A stretch of 64,000 bases of DNA from CAZWKQ01 sp964634005 (GTDB taxonomy: Bacteria; Bacteroidota; Bacteroidia; Bacteroidales; JACABE01): the NCBI GenBank assembly GCA_964634005.1, contig CAZWKQ010000001.1:186001-250000 (forward strand), written 5' to 3'. Shown piece by piece: positions 26,720 to 36,374 of the stretch; positions within the stretch are counted from its first letter, which is position 1; the number at the start of each line of letters is the position of its first letter. The notes under the pieces are model-generated. The model saw only the letters and a program-made list of their open reading frames with translations. It did no database searches and was not told the origin of the DNA. The position numbers and the translations under genes were made by a program.

Positions 26720-29626
26720 TTAGTACCCGAATATTTCCTCTAATTTAAGGTATTTAACTTTACCGTATTTTTTCAGAACATCGAAATTTGTCTCTTTCTT
26801 ATCGCCTAAAACCAAATATGTATGAGTTTTGTTTTTAATATATTGATTATGAAACTCTTTAACATCGTTTATTGTCATATTCTGAACTTTATCGAAAATA
26901 TCTTTGCGGATATCATAGTCAATTCCTAATTTTTTGGCATTTTCGTATGACCATAAAATGTCTGATTTTGTTATTCTGTCAGTTCGCATTTTTTGAATTA
27001 TGCTGTTTTTGGCAAGATTGAACGATTTGTCAGATTCTGGAAGCTCATTAAGCAGTTTTGTCATTGCCTCAAGAGCATCGCTTAATTTGTCGTTTTGAGT
27101 AGCGATATACGAAATTCCCATATAAGATCTGTCTTTTCTTTGAGGAGACTGATACATTGACATTGCTGTATATGCCAGCGAACGCGCTTCACGAAGTTCT
27201 TGGAAAACAATAGAATTCATGCTGCCACCGAAATATTCATTAAAAAGAGTAACTTTAGGTGTCATATCTTTATTAAATAGTCCGCCTTTGTTCAACATAA
27301 GCAATTGCGATTGTTTACTGTCAAAATCGACATGATAAACAATGTTTTTATTAGTTTCCTTTTCGACAAATTTCATTTCTGCAGGAATTTGTTTCAAGTT
27401 ATCGGGGATTTTATGATACTTATTAATAATATCGGAAATTTCGGAGTTTGTATGACTTCCATAATAAAGTACTCTATGCTGATATGAGAATAAATCTCTA
27501 ACTTTTTTTACTAAATTCTCGGCTTTTAATGCTTTTAGCTCTTTTTCCGACAAAATGTTTGTGATAGGCGATTTAGGACCGTATATTCCGTAACTTACCA
27601 TTGCACTGAAAATTCTCTGAGGATTAAGTTTATTGTCGCCTCTTTTCTTAATAATATCATTTACTAAGTTATCAAGTGCTTTTTGATTGGGCTGACAATC
27701 CGTAATTATTTCTTCGAACAATTTTATGGCAGGTTCAATATTTTCGGATAATCCTGAAATACTCGCTGTCATTTGATCGGCAGAACTATTTATATCCCAA
27801 GAACATCCAATTTTATAAAACTCCTGTTTTAATTGTTCATCACTATATTTTGTTGTTCCCAAAAATTTAATGTATTGAAGTACAGTCACAATTTCCTTGT
27901 CATTATTATTACCCATATCAAACAAATAAACAAGGTTAAATGTATTATTTTCTTTATTTTGCTTATAAATAAGCGGAAGTCCGTTTTTTAGGTTAAAAGA
28001 TTGAATATCTTTTTTAAAATCAATAAAAACGGGTTCGATTTCAGCAACTTTATTTGCTTGTATCATTTTAAGGAAAGCTGACTGGTCATCACGATTTATT
28101 TTAATAGGTGTTATTTTGGGCTTTTTTACTTTCTTTATCGATTCGTCTTTCCCTTTTCTTTTATAGACTAATACATAATTATCATTCAAATTTTTATTGG
28201 CGAAATCAATTACTTCCTGTTTGGTAATTTTTGCAATATTATCGATAGATTTTATGTAATCAGCCCAATCGATATTCTGGATAAACGATTCAACAAAAGC
28301 CATAGCTCTTGAATCATTGTCTTCAAAATCTTTGATTTTTCTTAGTTTAAGGTCATTGATAACTGCTTTCATAAGCCAATCGGGAAATTCGCCTTTTTTA
28401 ATGAGTTCAATTTGAGACAGTAATAAGTCTTTTACTTCATCCAACGATTGACCTGCTTTTGGTTTTCCTGTTAACATTAATACTGAATAATCGTGCATTA
28501 TATTAGGATTTGAACCTGCACTGAGAACTTTCTGTTTTTGATTGAGATTAAGGTCTATTAATCCGGCGGTTCCATTTGTAAGCAACATATCAATCAAAGT
28601 AATCATTTCGGCATCTTTAGAGCGACTGCCATCAAAACGATATGCTAAAATTATATTTTCAGCATCGTTGCCAAATACTTCTTTAATAACAGGTTTTACT
28701 ATAGGTTCTTCTTTTTTAAAAGCAAACTCAGGAACATTTGATTTTTTTAGTTTTCCGAATTTTTCATCAATAATTTTTATAGCCACATCGGGGTCAAAAT
28801 CGCCCGATAAACAAACAGCCATATTGTTTGGCACATAATACTTTGCAAAAAACTCCCTGATATTTTTCATTGAAGGATTCTTAATATGCTCCTGTGTGCC
28901 TATAGTAGTTTGTGTTCCATAAGGATGATAATTGAATAATCCTTCAAGCATTGCTGTATAGGCTTTCCTTGCATCGTTTGTTAAAGTCATATTCTTTTCT
29001 TCATAAATGGTTTCAAGCTCGGTATGAAAAAGCCTTAAAACGGGGTTACTAAACCTGTCTGCTTGAATTATTGCCCAATTTTCGAGTTGATTAGAAGGGA
29101 TATTATCAACATAAACGGTTTCTTCCAATGATGTATAGGCATTTGTCCCTGTTGCTCCTATTGATGACATCAATTTATCATATTCGTTGGGTATTGCATA
29201 AGTAGAAGCTATGTACGAAATACTATCGATTGCTTGATAAAGTTTTTTTCTGGAATCTTCATCGGTTAATTTACGATAAACTTCAAATAAAGAATCAATT
29301 TTAGCAATCAGAGGTTCTTCACTTTTCCAATCTTTTGTTCCGTAGTTTGAAGTTCCTTTAAACATCATATGTTCGAAATAATGTGCTAAGCCTGTTGTTT
29401 CTGCAGGATCATTCTTACTTCCTGCCCTAACGGCAACATAAGTTTGGATACGGGGAGCATCCTTATAAACTGTCATATAAACTTTCAATCCGTTGTCAAG
29501 GGTATAAATCCTTGCTTTTAAAGGATCGTTAGGAACTTCAATGTAATTGTATTGCTTTTGAGCAAATGATTGAATTGCAAAAAAGCAAAAAATTGAAACA
29601 AGTGTAAAAAAGATTTTGTTTTTCAT
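26720..29626 (-). CDS. Secreted M16 (pitrilysin-family) zinc metallopeptidase
   Basis: 968 residues with a signal peptide (cleavage near AQKQ at 22-23), so periplasmic or envelope-bound. The inverted zinc motif HxxEH is seen as HYFEH (His82, Glu85, His86) inside GLAHYFEHMMFKGTSNYGT, with the distal Glu in ELETIYEEKNM. Two M16 halves are present: the first active, and a C-terminal M16C-like half with FQELREARSLAYTAMSMYQ lacking the motif. This is the common two-halves-in-one-chain arrangement of Bacteroidota insulinase-like peptidases that degrade peptides. It stands alone, 60 bases after ettA on the same strand. Confidence 0.92.
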   Translation of the reverse strand: MKNKIFFTLVSIFCFFAIQSFAQKQYNYIEVPNDPLKARIYTLDNGLKVYMTVYKDAPRIQTYVAVRAGSKNDPAETTGLAHYFEHMMFKGTSNYGTKDWKSEEPLIAKIDSLFEVYRKLTDEDSRKKLYQAIDSISYIASTYAIPNEYDKLMSSIGATGTNAYTSLEETVYVDNIPSNQLENWAIIQADRFSNPVLRLFHTELETIYEEKNMTLTNDARKAYTAMLEGLFNYHPYGTQTTIGTQEHIKNPSMKNIREFFAKYYVPNNMAVCLSGDFDPDVAIKIIDEKFGKLKKSNVPEFAFKKEEPIVKPVIKEVFGNDAENIILAYRFDGSRSKDAEMITLIDMLLTNGTAGLIDLNLNQKQKVLSAGSNPNIMHDYSVLMLTGKPKAGQSLDEVKDLLLSQIELIKKGEFPDWLMKAVINDLKLRKIKDFEDNDSRAMAFVESFIQNIDWADYIKSIDNIAKITKQEVIDFANKNLNDNYVLVYKRKGKDESIKKVKKPKITPIKINRDDQSAFLKMIQANKVAEIEPVFIDFKKDIQSFNLKNGLPLIYKQNKENNTFNLVYLFDMGNNNDKEIVTVLQYIKFLGTTKYSDEQLKQEFYKIGCSWDINSSADQMTASISGLSENIEPAIKLFEEIITDCQPNQKALDNLVNDIIKKRGDNKLNPQRIFSAMVSYGIYGPKSPITNILSEKELKALKAENLVKKVRDLFSYQHRVLYYGSHTNSEISDIINKYHKIPDNLKQIPAEMKFVEKETNKNIVYHVDFDSKQSQLLMLNKGGLFNKDMTPKVTLFNEYFGGSMNSIVFQELREARSLAYTAMSMYQSPQRKDRSYMGISYIATQNDKLSDALEAMTKLLNELPESDKSFNLAKNSIIQKMRTDRITKSDILWSYENAKKLGIDYDIRKDIFDKVQNMTINDVKEFHNQYIKNKTHTYLVLGDKKETNFDVLKKYGKVKYLKLEEIFGY

Positions 29627-29685
29627 GATAAGATTTATTATTTAAAAAAATTAAAATTTATAATAAGTACTTTAATAACAACAAT

Positions 29686-31368
29686 TTAAGCAATAAGTTT
29701 TTTATATTTGAACCGTTTGGGTTGGTCTTCGCCGGTTCTTTTCTTTCGGTTTTCTTCATATTCAGAGTATGAACCTTCAAAGAAATAAACATTAGCATCA
29801 CCTTCGAAAGCCAATATGTGAGTAGCTACTCTGTCTAAAAACCATCTGTCGTGAGAAATTATAACCGCACAACCTGCAAAATTCTCCAAACCTTCTTCCA
29901 ATGCACGTAATGTATTGATGTCAATATCATTTGTTGGTTCGTCGAGTAATAATACATTTGCTTCCGATTTAAGTGTTAATGCAAGATGTAAACGATTTCT
30001 TTCACCACCTGATAAAACAGCCGTTTTTTTTCCCTGATCAACTCCGCTAAAGTTAAATCTGGCAACATAAGCTCTTGAGTTAATAAGCCTTCCTCCTATT
30101 TGCATTTGCTCGTTTCCTTCAGATACAACTTCCCATACATTTTTTTCGGGGTCAATAGAAGCATGCTGTTGATCGATATATCCTATTTTTACTGTTTCTC
30201 CGATAACTATACTTCCGCTATCAGGTTTTTCGGCACCCATAATCATCCTGAACAAAGTAGTTTTACCTGCCCCGTTAGGACCGATAATTCCGACTATACC
30301 TGCAGGAGGCAGAGAAAAACTTAAATTTTCGAATAAAACCTTATCGCCAAATGATTTGGAAATATTGTTAACTTCAATGACTTTACTTCCCAATCTTGGA
30401 CCGTTTGGAATATATAATTCAAGTCTTTCTTCTTTTTGCTTGCTGTCTTCGTTCAATAACTTTTCGTATGCAGTCAAACGTGCTTTACCTTTTGCCTGAC
30501 GTGCTTTAGGTGTCATTCTTACCCACTCAAGCTCGCGTTCCAATGTTTTTCTTCGTTTACTTTCAGACTTTTCTTCCATTTCAAGCCTTTTTGTCTTTTG
30601 ATCGAGCCACGAAGAATAATTTCCTTGCCAAGGAATACCCTCTCCGCGATCGAGTTCTAATATCCAACCGGCTGCATTATCCAGAAAATATCTATCGTGA
30701 GTAACTGCAATTACAGTACCTTTATATTGTTGCAAATGATGCTCAAGCCATTGAATCGACTCGGCATCCAAATGATTTGTAGGCTCATCGAGCAACAGAA
30801 TATCAGGTTCCTGCAATAGCAAACGACATAATGCCACCCTGCGCCTTTCACCACCGGATAAATTTTTAATTAAAGTCTCAGGCTCAGGGCATTGTAAAGC
30901 ATCCATTGCCCTCGAAAGTTTAGTATCTAATTCCCATGCATCGTAATGCTCAAGTAGTTCTGTTACCTCACCCTGACGTTCAATAAGTTTGTTCATCTCA
31001 TCATCACTCATAGGTTCGGCAAACTTATTGTTAATCTCTTCATATTCTTTCAACAAAGAAACTACCTCATGAACACCTTCTTCAATAACTTCTCTAACAG
31101 TTTTTTCATCGTCAAGTTCGGGCTCCTGAGCTAAATATCCTATTTTATATCCCGGTGAAAATACTACATTTCCGATATACGATTGCTCAATACCGGCAAT
31201 AATCCTCAATAATGTCGATTTCCCCGAGCCGTTTAATCCTATTATCCCGATTTTTGCTCCATAATAAAAAGACAAATATATGTCTTTGAGAACCTGCTTA
31301 TTGGGCGGGTAAATCTTTCCCACCCCTACCATAGAGAAAATTATTTTTTTATCGTCAGACATATTCAA
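29686..31368 (-). CDS. ettA: Energy-dependent translational throttle protein EttA (ABC-F ATPase)
   Basis: 560 residues, close to E. coli EttA (555). Two ABC domains without membrane parts: Walker A GLNGSGKST and GPNGAGKTT, signatures LSGGERRRVALC and LSGGERNRLHLAL, and LLLDEPTNHLDAES and LLLDEPTNDIDINT for Walker B. The linker WVRMTPKARQAKGKARLTAYEKLL is the EttA-type P-site tRNA interaction motif. EttA binds the ribosomal E site and gates translation according to ADP/ATP ratio. A possible -7 box (TACATTTG) lies on the minus strand at 31377-31384. Confidence 0.95.
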   Translation of the reverse strand: MNMSDDKKIIFSMVGVGKIYPPNKQVLKDIYLSFYYGAKIGIIGLNGSGKSTLLRIIAGIEQSYIGNVVFSPGYKIGYLAQEPELDDEKTVREVIEEGVHEVVSLLKEYEEINNKFAEPMSDDEMNKLIERQGEVTELLEHYDAWELDTKLSRAMDALQCPEPETLIKNLSGGERRRVALCRLLLQEPDILLLDEPTNHLDAESIQWLEHHLQQYKGTVIAVTHDRYFLDNAAGWILELDRGEGIPWQGNYSSWLDQKTKRLEMEEKSESKRRKTLERELEWVRMTPKARQAKGKARLTAYEKLLNEDSKQKEERLELYIPNGPRLGSKVIEVNNISKSFGDKVLFENLSFSLPPAGIVGIIGPNGAGKTTLFRMIMGAEKPDSGSIVIGETVKIGYIDQQHASIDPEKNVWEVVSEGNEQMQIGGRLINSRAYVARFNFSGVDQGKKTAVLSGGERNRLHLALTLKSEANVLLLDEPTNDIDINTLRALEEGLENFAGCAVIISHDRWFLDRVATHILAFEGDANVYFFEGSYSEYEENRKKRTGEDQPKRFKYKKLIA

Positions 31369-31376
31369 TTTTTTTG

Positions 31377-31384
31377 CAAATGTA
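31377..31384 (-). promoter_or_regulatory. Possible -7 promoter box for ettA
   Basis: TACATTTG on the minus strand, 9 bases before the ettA start codon used here. It would give a nearly leaderless transcript, and there is no clear -33 element. Confidence 0.3.
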
Positions 31385-31444
31385 ATAAAACTTAATTTAT
31401 ACTTGTTTTGCGAATATTTTCCAATGTATTTTTAATAAAATTGG

Positions 31445-32785
31445 CTATTTATTATCACAAACAGCTATAAAACCCCGTCTCGACTTGTTTGTAAGCTTAT
31501 ATCTGTCGTCAATTCTATAACCAACAACCCAAACAATATCTTCACCCGAACATAAAAGCCAAGTTTGTTCTTTTTCTATCAACGAAAGTTTTTGGTCAAC
31601 AAAAAAGTCACTTACTTTTTTCTTTCCTTTCATACCAAATGGTACAAAATAATCGCCCTTTTTCCATTTCCGCAATAATAAAGGAAATTTCAACTTATCG
31701 AAATCTAAATAAGCCCAATTCCTATCGGTATTTATCTTTAAAATCTCGTTTTCTTTTGTAATTCTGATGTCCAATTTTATTGGGGTTTCTATCTTGGTCG
31801 TATCTTCATATACCAACAATTCATCAATATTATCGTTATTTTGAGAAACTTCAGTAATAATCAGTTGTTCTCTGTCTTTGACCAATCTGTGTGTTGACGA
31901 AAAAAACTGTTTACCCGAACCCGAAGCTGTATCTAAAATTGGTATAATATTGTCAATAGTTTCATTATTAAATCCATATTGATTTAAAATATGGTACATG
32001 AAAATCTTTAACGGATATAATTCCTTTAATTTGTTTATATTGATAAATATTCCATTTTTTTCGGTTTGAATCAGCTCATTTTTCTTTATTTCGATATACT
32101 GATTCATAACCTGCTCAGCTTGGTAGATTTTATCAATATTTTCGAACATTATTTTTTCGAAGTCGGGACTTATATTTTTAAAATGAGGTAATATGTTATG
32201 TCTTATATAGTTACGTTGATATTTTAACGATGAATTTGAGCTATCCTCTCTAAAGATTATATTGTTATCCTTAGCATATTTTTCTATTAAGTCTCTTGTT
32301 GCAAAAAGCAATGGTCTTATAATATTACCTTGTTTCGGCAATATACCGTGCAATCCGGCAATTCCGGTACCTCTTAGCAAATTGATAAAGAATGTTTCAA
32401 TTTGATCGTTCTGATGGTGTGCAGTTGCAATATAATTGTAGTTATGTTCTTTAAGCAATTTATCAAACCAATTATATCTCAATTCACGAGCTGCCATTTG
32501 AATCGAAATTTTATTATTAGCAGCATATTCCGTAGTATTGAAACGATTTATAAAAAATGGAACCTTGTATTTTTCCGAAACCTTTTTAACAAAAAACTCA
32601 TCAGCATTCGATTCATCCTCCCTGAGTTGAAAATTACAATGTGCTATGGCAAAATTAAAACCGGCATTATAAAAAAGGTCTGCCATTACAATAGAATCAA
32701 CTCCCCCGCTAACTGTAAGTATTACAGAATCTTTTTTTTGAAATAATTTTTGTGTAACGATATAATTTTTAAACTGTTCTAACAT
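31445..32785 (-). CDS. tilS: tRNA(Ile)-lysidine synthetase TilS
   Basis: 446 residues. The PP-loop motif SGGVDSIVMADLF is at about 26-38, followed by AIAHCNFQLREDESNADEFFV, TAHHQNDQIETFFINLLRGTGIAGL and the RHNILPHF segment. The C-terminal TilS domain (FPLLLRKWKKGDYFVPFGMKGKKKVSDFF) is present, so the protein is full length. TilS converts the wobble C34 of tRNA-Ile(CAU) to lysidine, essential for decoding AUA. A TAAATTTG box on the minus strand at 32815-32822 could be its -7 element. Divergent from mreC. Confidence 0.95.
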   Translation of the reverse strand: MLEQFKNYIVTQKLFQKKDSVILTVSGGVDSIVMADLFYNAGFNFAIAHCNFQLREDESNADEFFVKKVSEKYKVPFFINRFNTTEYAANNKISIQMAARELRYNWFDKLLKEHNYNYIATAHHQNDQIETFFINLLRGTGIAGLHGILPKQGNIIRPLLFATRDLIEKYAKDNNIIFREDSSNSSLKYQRNYIRHNILPHFKNISPDFEKIMFENIDKIYQAEQVMNQYIEIKKNELIQTEKNGIFININKLKELYPLKIFMYHILNQYGFNNETIDNIIPILDTASGSGKQFFSSTHRLVKDREQLIITEVSQNNDNIDELLVYEDTTKIETPIKLDIRITKENEILKINTDRNWAYLDFDKLKFPLLLRKWKKGDYFVPFGMKGKKKVSDFFVDQKLSLIEKEQTWLLCSGEDIVWVVGYRIDDRYKLTNKSRRGFIAVCDNK

Positions 32786-32902
32786 TTTTTGATATTATCT
32801 GGATTCATATTTTGCAAATTTAAAAATTCTAAATGTTTATAATCTTTTTTCAACAATTTTAAATCATTAAAAAGTCTTTTAAAGATTATCGATTTTTATT
32901 AA

Positions 32903-32933
32903 TTGCAAGTTTCAATTTTTAAAGTTACTTTTG
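32903..32933 (+). promoter_or_regulatory. Bacteroidota-type promoter for mreCD
   Basis: TTG (32903-32905), a 20-base spacer and TACTTTTG (32926-32933), followed 25 bases later by the mreC ATG. Good fit to TTG-N19/20-TAnnTTTG. Confidence 0.65.
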
Positions 32934-32958
32934 CTAAAAAAAGGGAACTAAGGTTTTT

Positions 32959-33786
32959 ATGCGTCAGTTATTTTCTTTTCTTCTGAAATATCATTTCTTT
33001 ATACTGTTTCTGATGTTTGAATTTATCTCGCTTTTATTTATTGCCAACAGCAGTTATTATCAAAATACCAGGATTTACAATACAATTTTTCAGTTTACTG
33101 GAGGAGTTTATCAAACTTTTAACAATGCTACCGACTATTTACATCTTAGGGAAAACAACCGCTTACTTGCAGAAGAAAATGCCCGATTAAGAGCACAAAT
33201 ACAGGAATCATACGTAAAACTAACCAACAAAGAAGTTTATGTTAACGATACTATTTATAAACAACAATTCAGTTACGTAGATGCAAAAGTTATAAGTAAT
33301 TCTATCGGCAAGCGAAACAATTATCTTATTTTAAACAAAGGCTATATTCAAGGAATAAGAAGCAATATGGCAGTAATAAGTTCTAACGGAATAGTAGGAA
33401 TAGTAAATAATGTAACTGCAAATTTCAGCTCAGTAATGTCGCTGCTTCATTCAGAAACAAAAATTAGTGCAAAAATAAAGAAATACAATGCCACAGGCTC
33501 GGTAATTTGGGAAGGAGGTTCTTTTAAAAAAGGAAAACTTGTCGATATTCCGCAACATATAAAATTTCATATTGGCGATACAGTTGTAACCAGCGGATTT
33601 TCACTCGATTTCCCCGAAGGAATAAAAATCGGTACTATTACTGATTATTCTTTAAATCCCGGAGATAATTTCTATGACATTACTATTAACTTTCTGACCG
33701 ATTTCAATAAACTTGACTATGTATATATCATTAAAAATCTATTCAAAGACGAACAATTAAAATTAAAAGAATCGCAGCATGAATAA
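32959..33786 (+). CDS. mreC: Rod shape-determining protein MreC
   Basis: 275 residues: a short cytoplasmic start, one membrane helix at about 12-32, a coiled coil (about 65-100, HLRENNRLLAEENARLRAQIQ) and the periplasmic double beta-barrel domain with NYLILNKGYIQGIRSNMAVIS, GIVGIVNNVT, LHSETKISAKIKK and TVVTSGFSLDFPEGIKIGTI. MreC scaffolds the elongasome that builds the lateral cell wall. It overlaps mreD by 8 bases. mreB is not adjacent in this window. Confidence 0.94.
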   Translation: MRQLFSFLLKYHFFILFLMFEFISLLFIANSSYYQNTRIYNTIFQFTGGVYQTFNNATDYLHLRENNRLLAEENARLRAQIQESYVKLTNKEVYVNDTIYKQQFSYVDAKVISNSIGKRNNYLILNKGYIQGIRSNMAVISSNGIVGIVNNVTANFSSVMSLLHSETKISAKIKKYNATGSVIWEGGSFKKGKLVDIPQHIKFHIGDTVVTSGFSLDFPEGIKIGTITDYSLNPGDNFYDITINFLTDFNKLDYVYIIKNLFKDEQLKLKESQHE

Positions 33787-34288
33787 TATATACATTAAAA
33801 ACATAGTTCGCTTTTTACTTCTAATATTGGCTCAGGTTCTTGTATTTGATAATATTCAATTTAGAGGTTATATCAATCCATACATATATATTGCCTTTAT
33901 ATTGATGTTACCATTTGAAATACCCAACTGGCTGCTTATAACTGTTTCGTTCTTTACCGGACTTACTGTCGATTTTTATTCCGATACTTTGGGGATGCAT
34001 TCGGCAGCTTGTACTTTAATGGCATATTCACGACCGGGAATATTAAGAATGATTTCATCAACAAAAGATTACGAGGTTGGAATTACTCCAAGCATTGCCG
34101 ACTTAGGGTTCAGCTGGTTTTTTAAATATACTGCCATACTTACGCTTATACATCATTTTCTATACTTTTTCCTCGAAGTATTCACTTTTCATGAATTCTT
34201 TTATACTCTGACAAGAGTTGTTATTAGCAGTTTTTTTACTGTTTTATTCATAATTATCGGGCAATACATTTTAATTTCAAAAAAATAA
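33779..34288 (+). CDS. mreD: Rod shape-determining protein MreD
   Basis: 169 residues, five or six membrane segments, with PYIYIAFILMLPFEIPNWLLI and FFTGLTVDFYSDTLGMHSAACTLMAY typical of MreD. It works with MreC in the elongasome at the inner membrane. Translation is probably coupled to mreC through the 8-base overlap. Confidence 0.9.
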   Translation: MNNIYIKNIVRFLLLILAQVLVFDNIQFRGYINPYIYIAFILMLPFEIPNWLLITVSFFTGLTVDFYSDTLGMHSAACTLMAYSRPGILRMISSTKDYEVGITPSIADLGFSWFFKYTAILTLIHHFLYFFLEVFTFHEFFYTLTRVVISSFFTVLFIIIGQYILISKK

Positions 34289-34292
34289 AACT

Positions 34293-34300
34293 TATATTTG
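34293..34300 (+). promoter_or_regulatory. Possible internal -7 box before the membrane protein after mreD
   Basis: TATATTTG matches TAnnTTTG, 19 bases before the ATG of the next gene. The -33 position lacks TTG, so this is tentative. Confidence 0.25.
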
Positions 34301-34319
34301 TAGTTAATTTTCTGTAAAA

Positions 34320-35303
34320 ATGAATGAGCAAAAAAGATTATTTCAAATTATCACTATCAACTCTACTATTGTTTATGTCTTTTCATTTTTGTTTGTTTAT
34401 TTTATTTATCAATTTATTACGGCTTTCATAGCTTCACAATACCATTTAAGAGTAATTTTTTATTACGACCAATTAAAATTCTTAACTCCCGACAATTCTC
34501 CTTTTTGGTATTCCGACTCAGCTCTTACGGTGTTTGGCTCAGGACCGCTTATTTCAATTTTCTTTGCTTTTGTTTTCATTATGATGTATCACCGTCTATC
34601 AAAAGACGAAAGCCTTGTAAAACTTTTTTTCCTTTGGGGAGCTTTGCATTTTATAAATAGACTTATCGGTTCTTTTGTTATTGGCACAATATTCTTTCTT
34701 TACGGTTCAAATCTTATTGCCGATTGGCTTTATTTGGGTATGGAAATCAAAATTCTACTGGTTACTATTGCCATAATAGTACAAATAGTAATTGGCAGCT
34801 ATTCGGTTTTCCCGATACTTGTTTCGGCTAATTCATTCAAACTCTTAAAACCGGAATACAGAGGGCAATTTGTTAAACATCAGGTATTTTACCCATGGTT
34901 GTTCGGAAGCATAATTTTAATCATATTGTATTTGCCTAAATTTCCGCTTCACGAAACTTTAATTAATATAACTATGCTTATTATGCTAATACCTGTTTAT
35001 TTTAAATATAACAACATTATGCTCCCTTCGATAGATGATGAACTGCCGGTATATCGCTTATCATGGCGTTTCATTGTTTTTCTTTTGGTTTTTCTTTCTT
35101 TTTTCAGAATTATTTTTGGCAAAGGAATACAGTTCGGAACCGAATCGGAAAATGAAAAAGGTATTGTTGAGGTTATGATAATTGTAGGTATTATTATAGC
35201 CGGACTTATATACCAATTAATCAAAAGCTACAAAAAAAGAAAAAAACGCAGGCTCGAAATGTTAGCCGAAATTCAAAAAGCTATTGATGAACAATCAGTA
35301 TAA
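34320..35303 (+). CDS. Polytopic membrane protein of unknown function
   Basis: 327 residues with about eight hydrophobic segments (for example about 14-36, 75-95, 106-130, 140-165, 193-206, 215-228, 250-265, 283-300) and a basic cytoplasmic tail (KSYKKRKKRRLEML). I recognise no family. It follows mreD by 31 bases on the same strand, the position where mrdA (PBP2) and rodA usually follow mreCD in this phylum, but it shares no obvious motif with either. An envelope role is suggested only by the neighbours. Confidence 0.75.
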   Translation: MNEQKRLFQIITINSTIVYVFSFLFVYFIYQFITAFIASQYHLRVIFYYDQLKFLTPDNSPFWYSDSALTVFGSGPLISIFFAFVFIMMYHRLSKDESLVKLFFLWGALHFINRLIGSFVIGTIFFLYGSNLIADWLYLGMEIKILLVTIAIIVQIVIGSYSVFPILVSANSFKLLKPEYRGQFVKHQVFYPWLFGSIILIILYLPKFPLHETLINITMLIMLIPVYFKYNNIMLPSIDDELPVYRLSWRFIVFLLVFLSFFRIIFGKGIQFGTESENEKGIVEVMIIVGIIIAGLIYQLIKSYKKRKKRRLEMLAEIQKAIDEQSV

Positions 35304-35322
35304 TTATTAATAATTTTATAAA

Positions 35323-36369
35323 ATGAAACACAAGTTTTTTTTATTTACATCAATATTTATTTTAGTTACCATTTTTAAAAGTAACTCTCAGATAGTAAAT
35401 GCAAAACCCGATGATTTCAAAGAAATTACAAAACGACAACTGATTGTACAACTTATAACCGAAGACTCATATTTTACTGATGATTTGGAGAAAAAAATAG
35501 CTAAAACCGGCAATGTTAAAAGAAAATCGGAACTCGAATCGGAGCTTGCCGCATATCGTAATTTTGTTACAGGTTATAATTCATTCATAAAAGATGTTAT
35601 TACTAAGTTTTGGTTATTGAATAGTGCTAAACCCGTTGAATTTAAAACTTTTTCTCAGGTTCAGGAAATTAGAAAAGTTAATCCTAAAAATTTCACTTTA
35701 CTTCAATTTGTTCAAACCAAACTATGGGTAAAAAACGAATACGGTCAAGAAACTTTTACCGGCAAAACTATACCTACACTTGTTTATTCCCGCATGGAGA
35801 ACAGCGAACCATACGATAATAATTTCAACAAAAAAATCGACTACAGTTTTTACTTCCCTTACATAGAAGCGAGAAAAAATGCACAACTTTATCCTGGCGA
35901 TTTAATAATTTCGGTAAAAATGATTCAAAATCATATAAACGAAATTATGGCTTATGATAAAAAGAATTATCCCTTTATTGACTTTGCTAAAGATCAGGAT
36001 GATGAAAACTGCTCAAAACTTAAATCCTTAACCCTGCTTCTTGATGAAAAACATCTTGACAGTAAAACCAATAAACAAGAAATTACAAAGTCTTACTCAG
36101 GTAATTTGAATATTATAAGTTCCGATGAAATTATCAATAGCATTGAGAAAGAGGAAGACGTTATTGTAAGTTTAATTTTACCTTACAGCATAAAATCAGA
36201 CAAATCAGGGGTTACGGGATTAGAAAATGCCGAACGTATTATGTATATTAAGTGTTTTGTTAATGCAAAAAATGCAAACGTTTACTCATGCTATGGTACA
36301 AAAACAACCGATAATTGGGAGCCTTATTTTAAAACACAGGAATTCAAAAAGATAGAAAAGTGTAAATAA
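35323..36369 (+). CDS. Secreted protein of unknown function
   Basis: 348 residues with an N-terminal signal peptide (hydrophobic about 5-18, cleavage near SNSQ). The mature part has a charged helical region about 30-90 (KRKSELESELAAYRNFVTGYNSF) and a beta-rich C-terminal half with three late cysteines (KCFV, SCYG, KCK). No sorting domain or lipobox. I recognise no family. It lies 19 bases after the polytopic membrane protein, so the two are probably cotranscribed and may work together at the membrane. Confidence 0.75.
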   Translation: MKHKFFLFTSIFILVTIFKSNSQIVNAKPDDFKEITKRQLIVQLITEDSYFTDDLEKKIAKTGNVKRKSELESELAAYRNFVTGYNSFIKDVITKFWLLNSAKPVEFKTFSQVQEIRKVNPKNFTLLQFVQTKLWVKNEYGQETFTGKTIPTLVYSRMENSEPYDNNFNKKIDYSFYFPYIEARKNAQLYPGDLIISVKMIQNHINEIMAYDKKNYPFIDFAKDQDDENCSKLKSLTLLLDEKHLDSKTNKQEITKSYSGNLNIISSDEIINSIEKEEDVIVSLILPYSIKSDKSGVTGLENAERIMYIKCFVNAKNANVYSCYGTKTTDNWEPYFKTQEFKKIEKCK

Positions 36370-36374
36370 GAAAT

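Noticed and set aside
32402..32746. 114-residue plus-strand frame inside tilS
   Set aside because: Antisense to conserved TilS motifs, with no family-like content.
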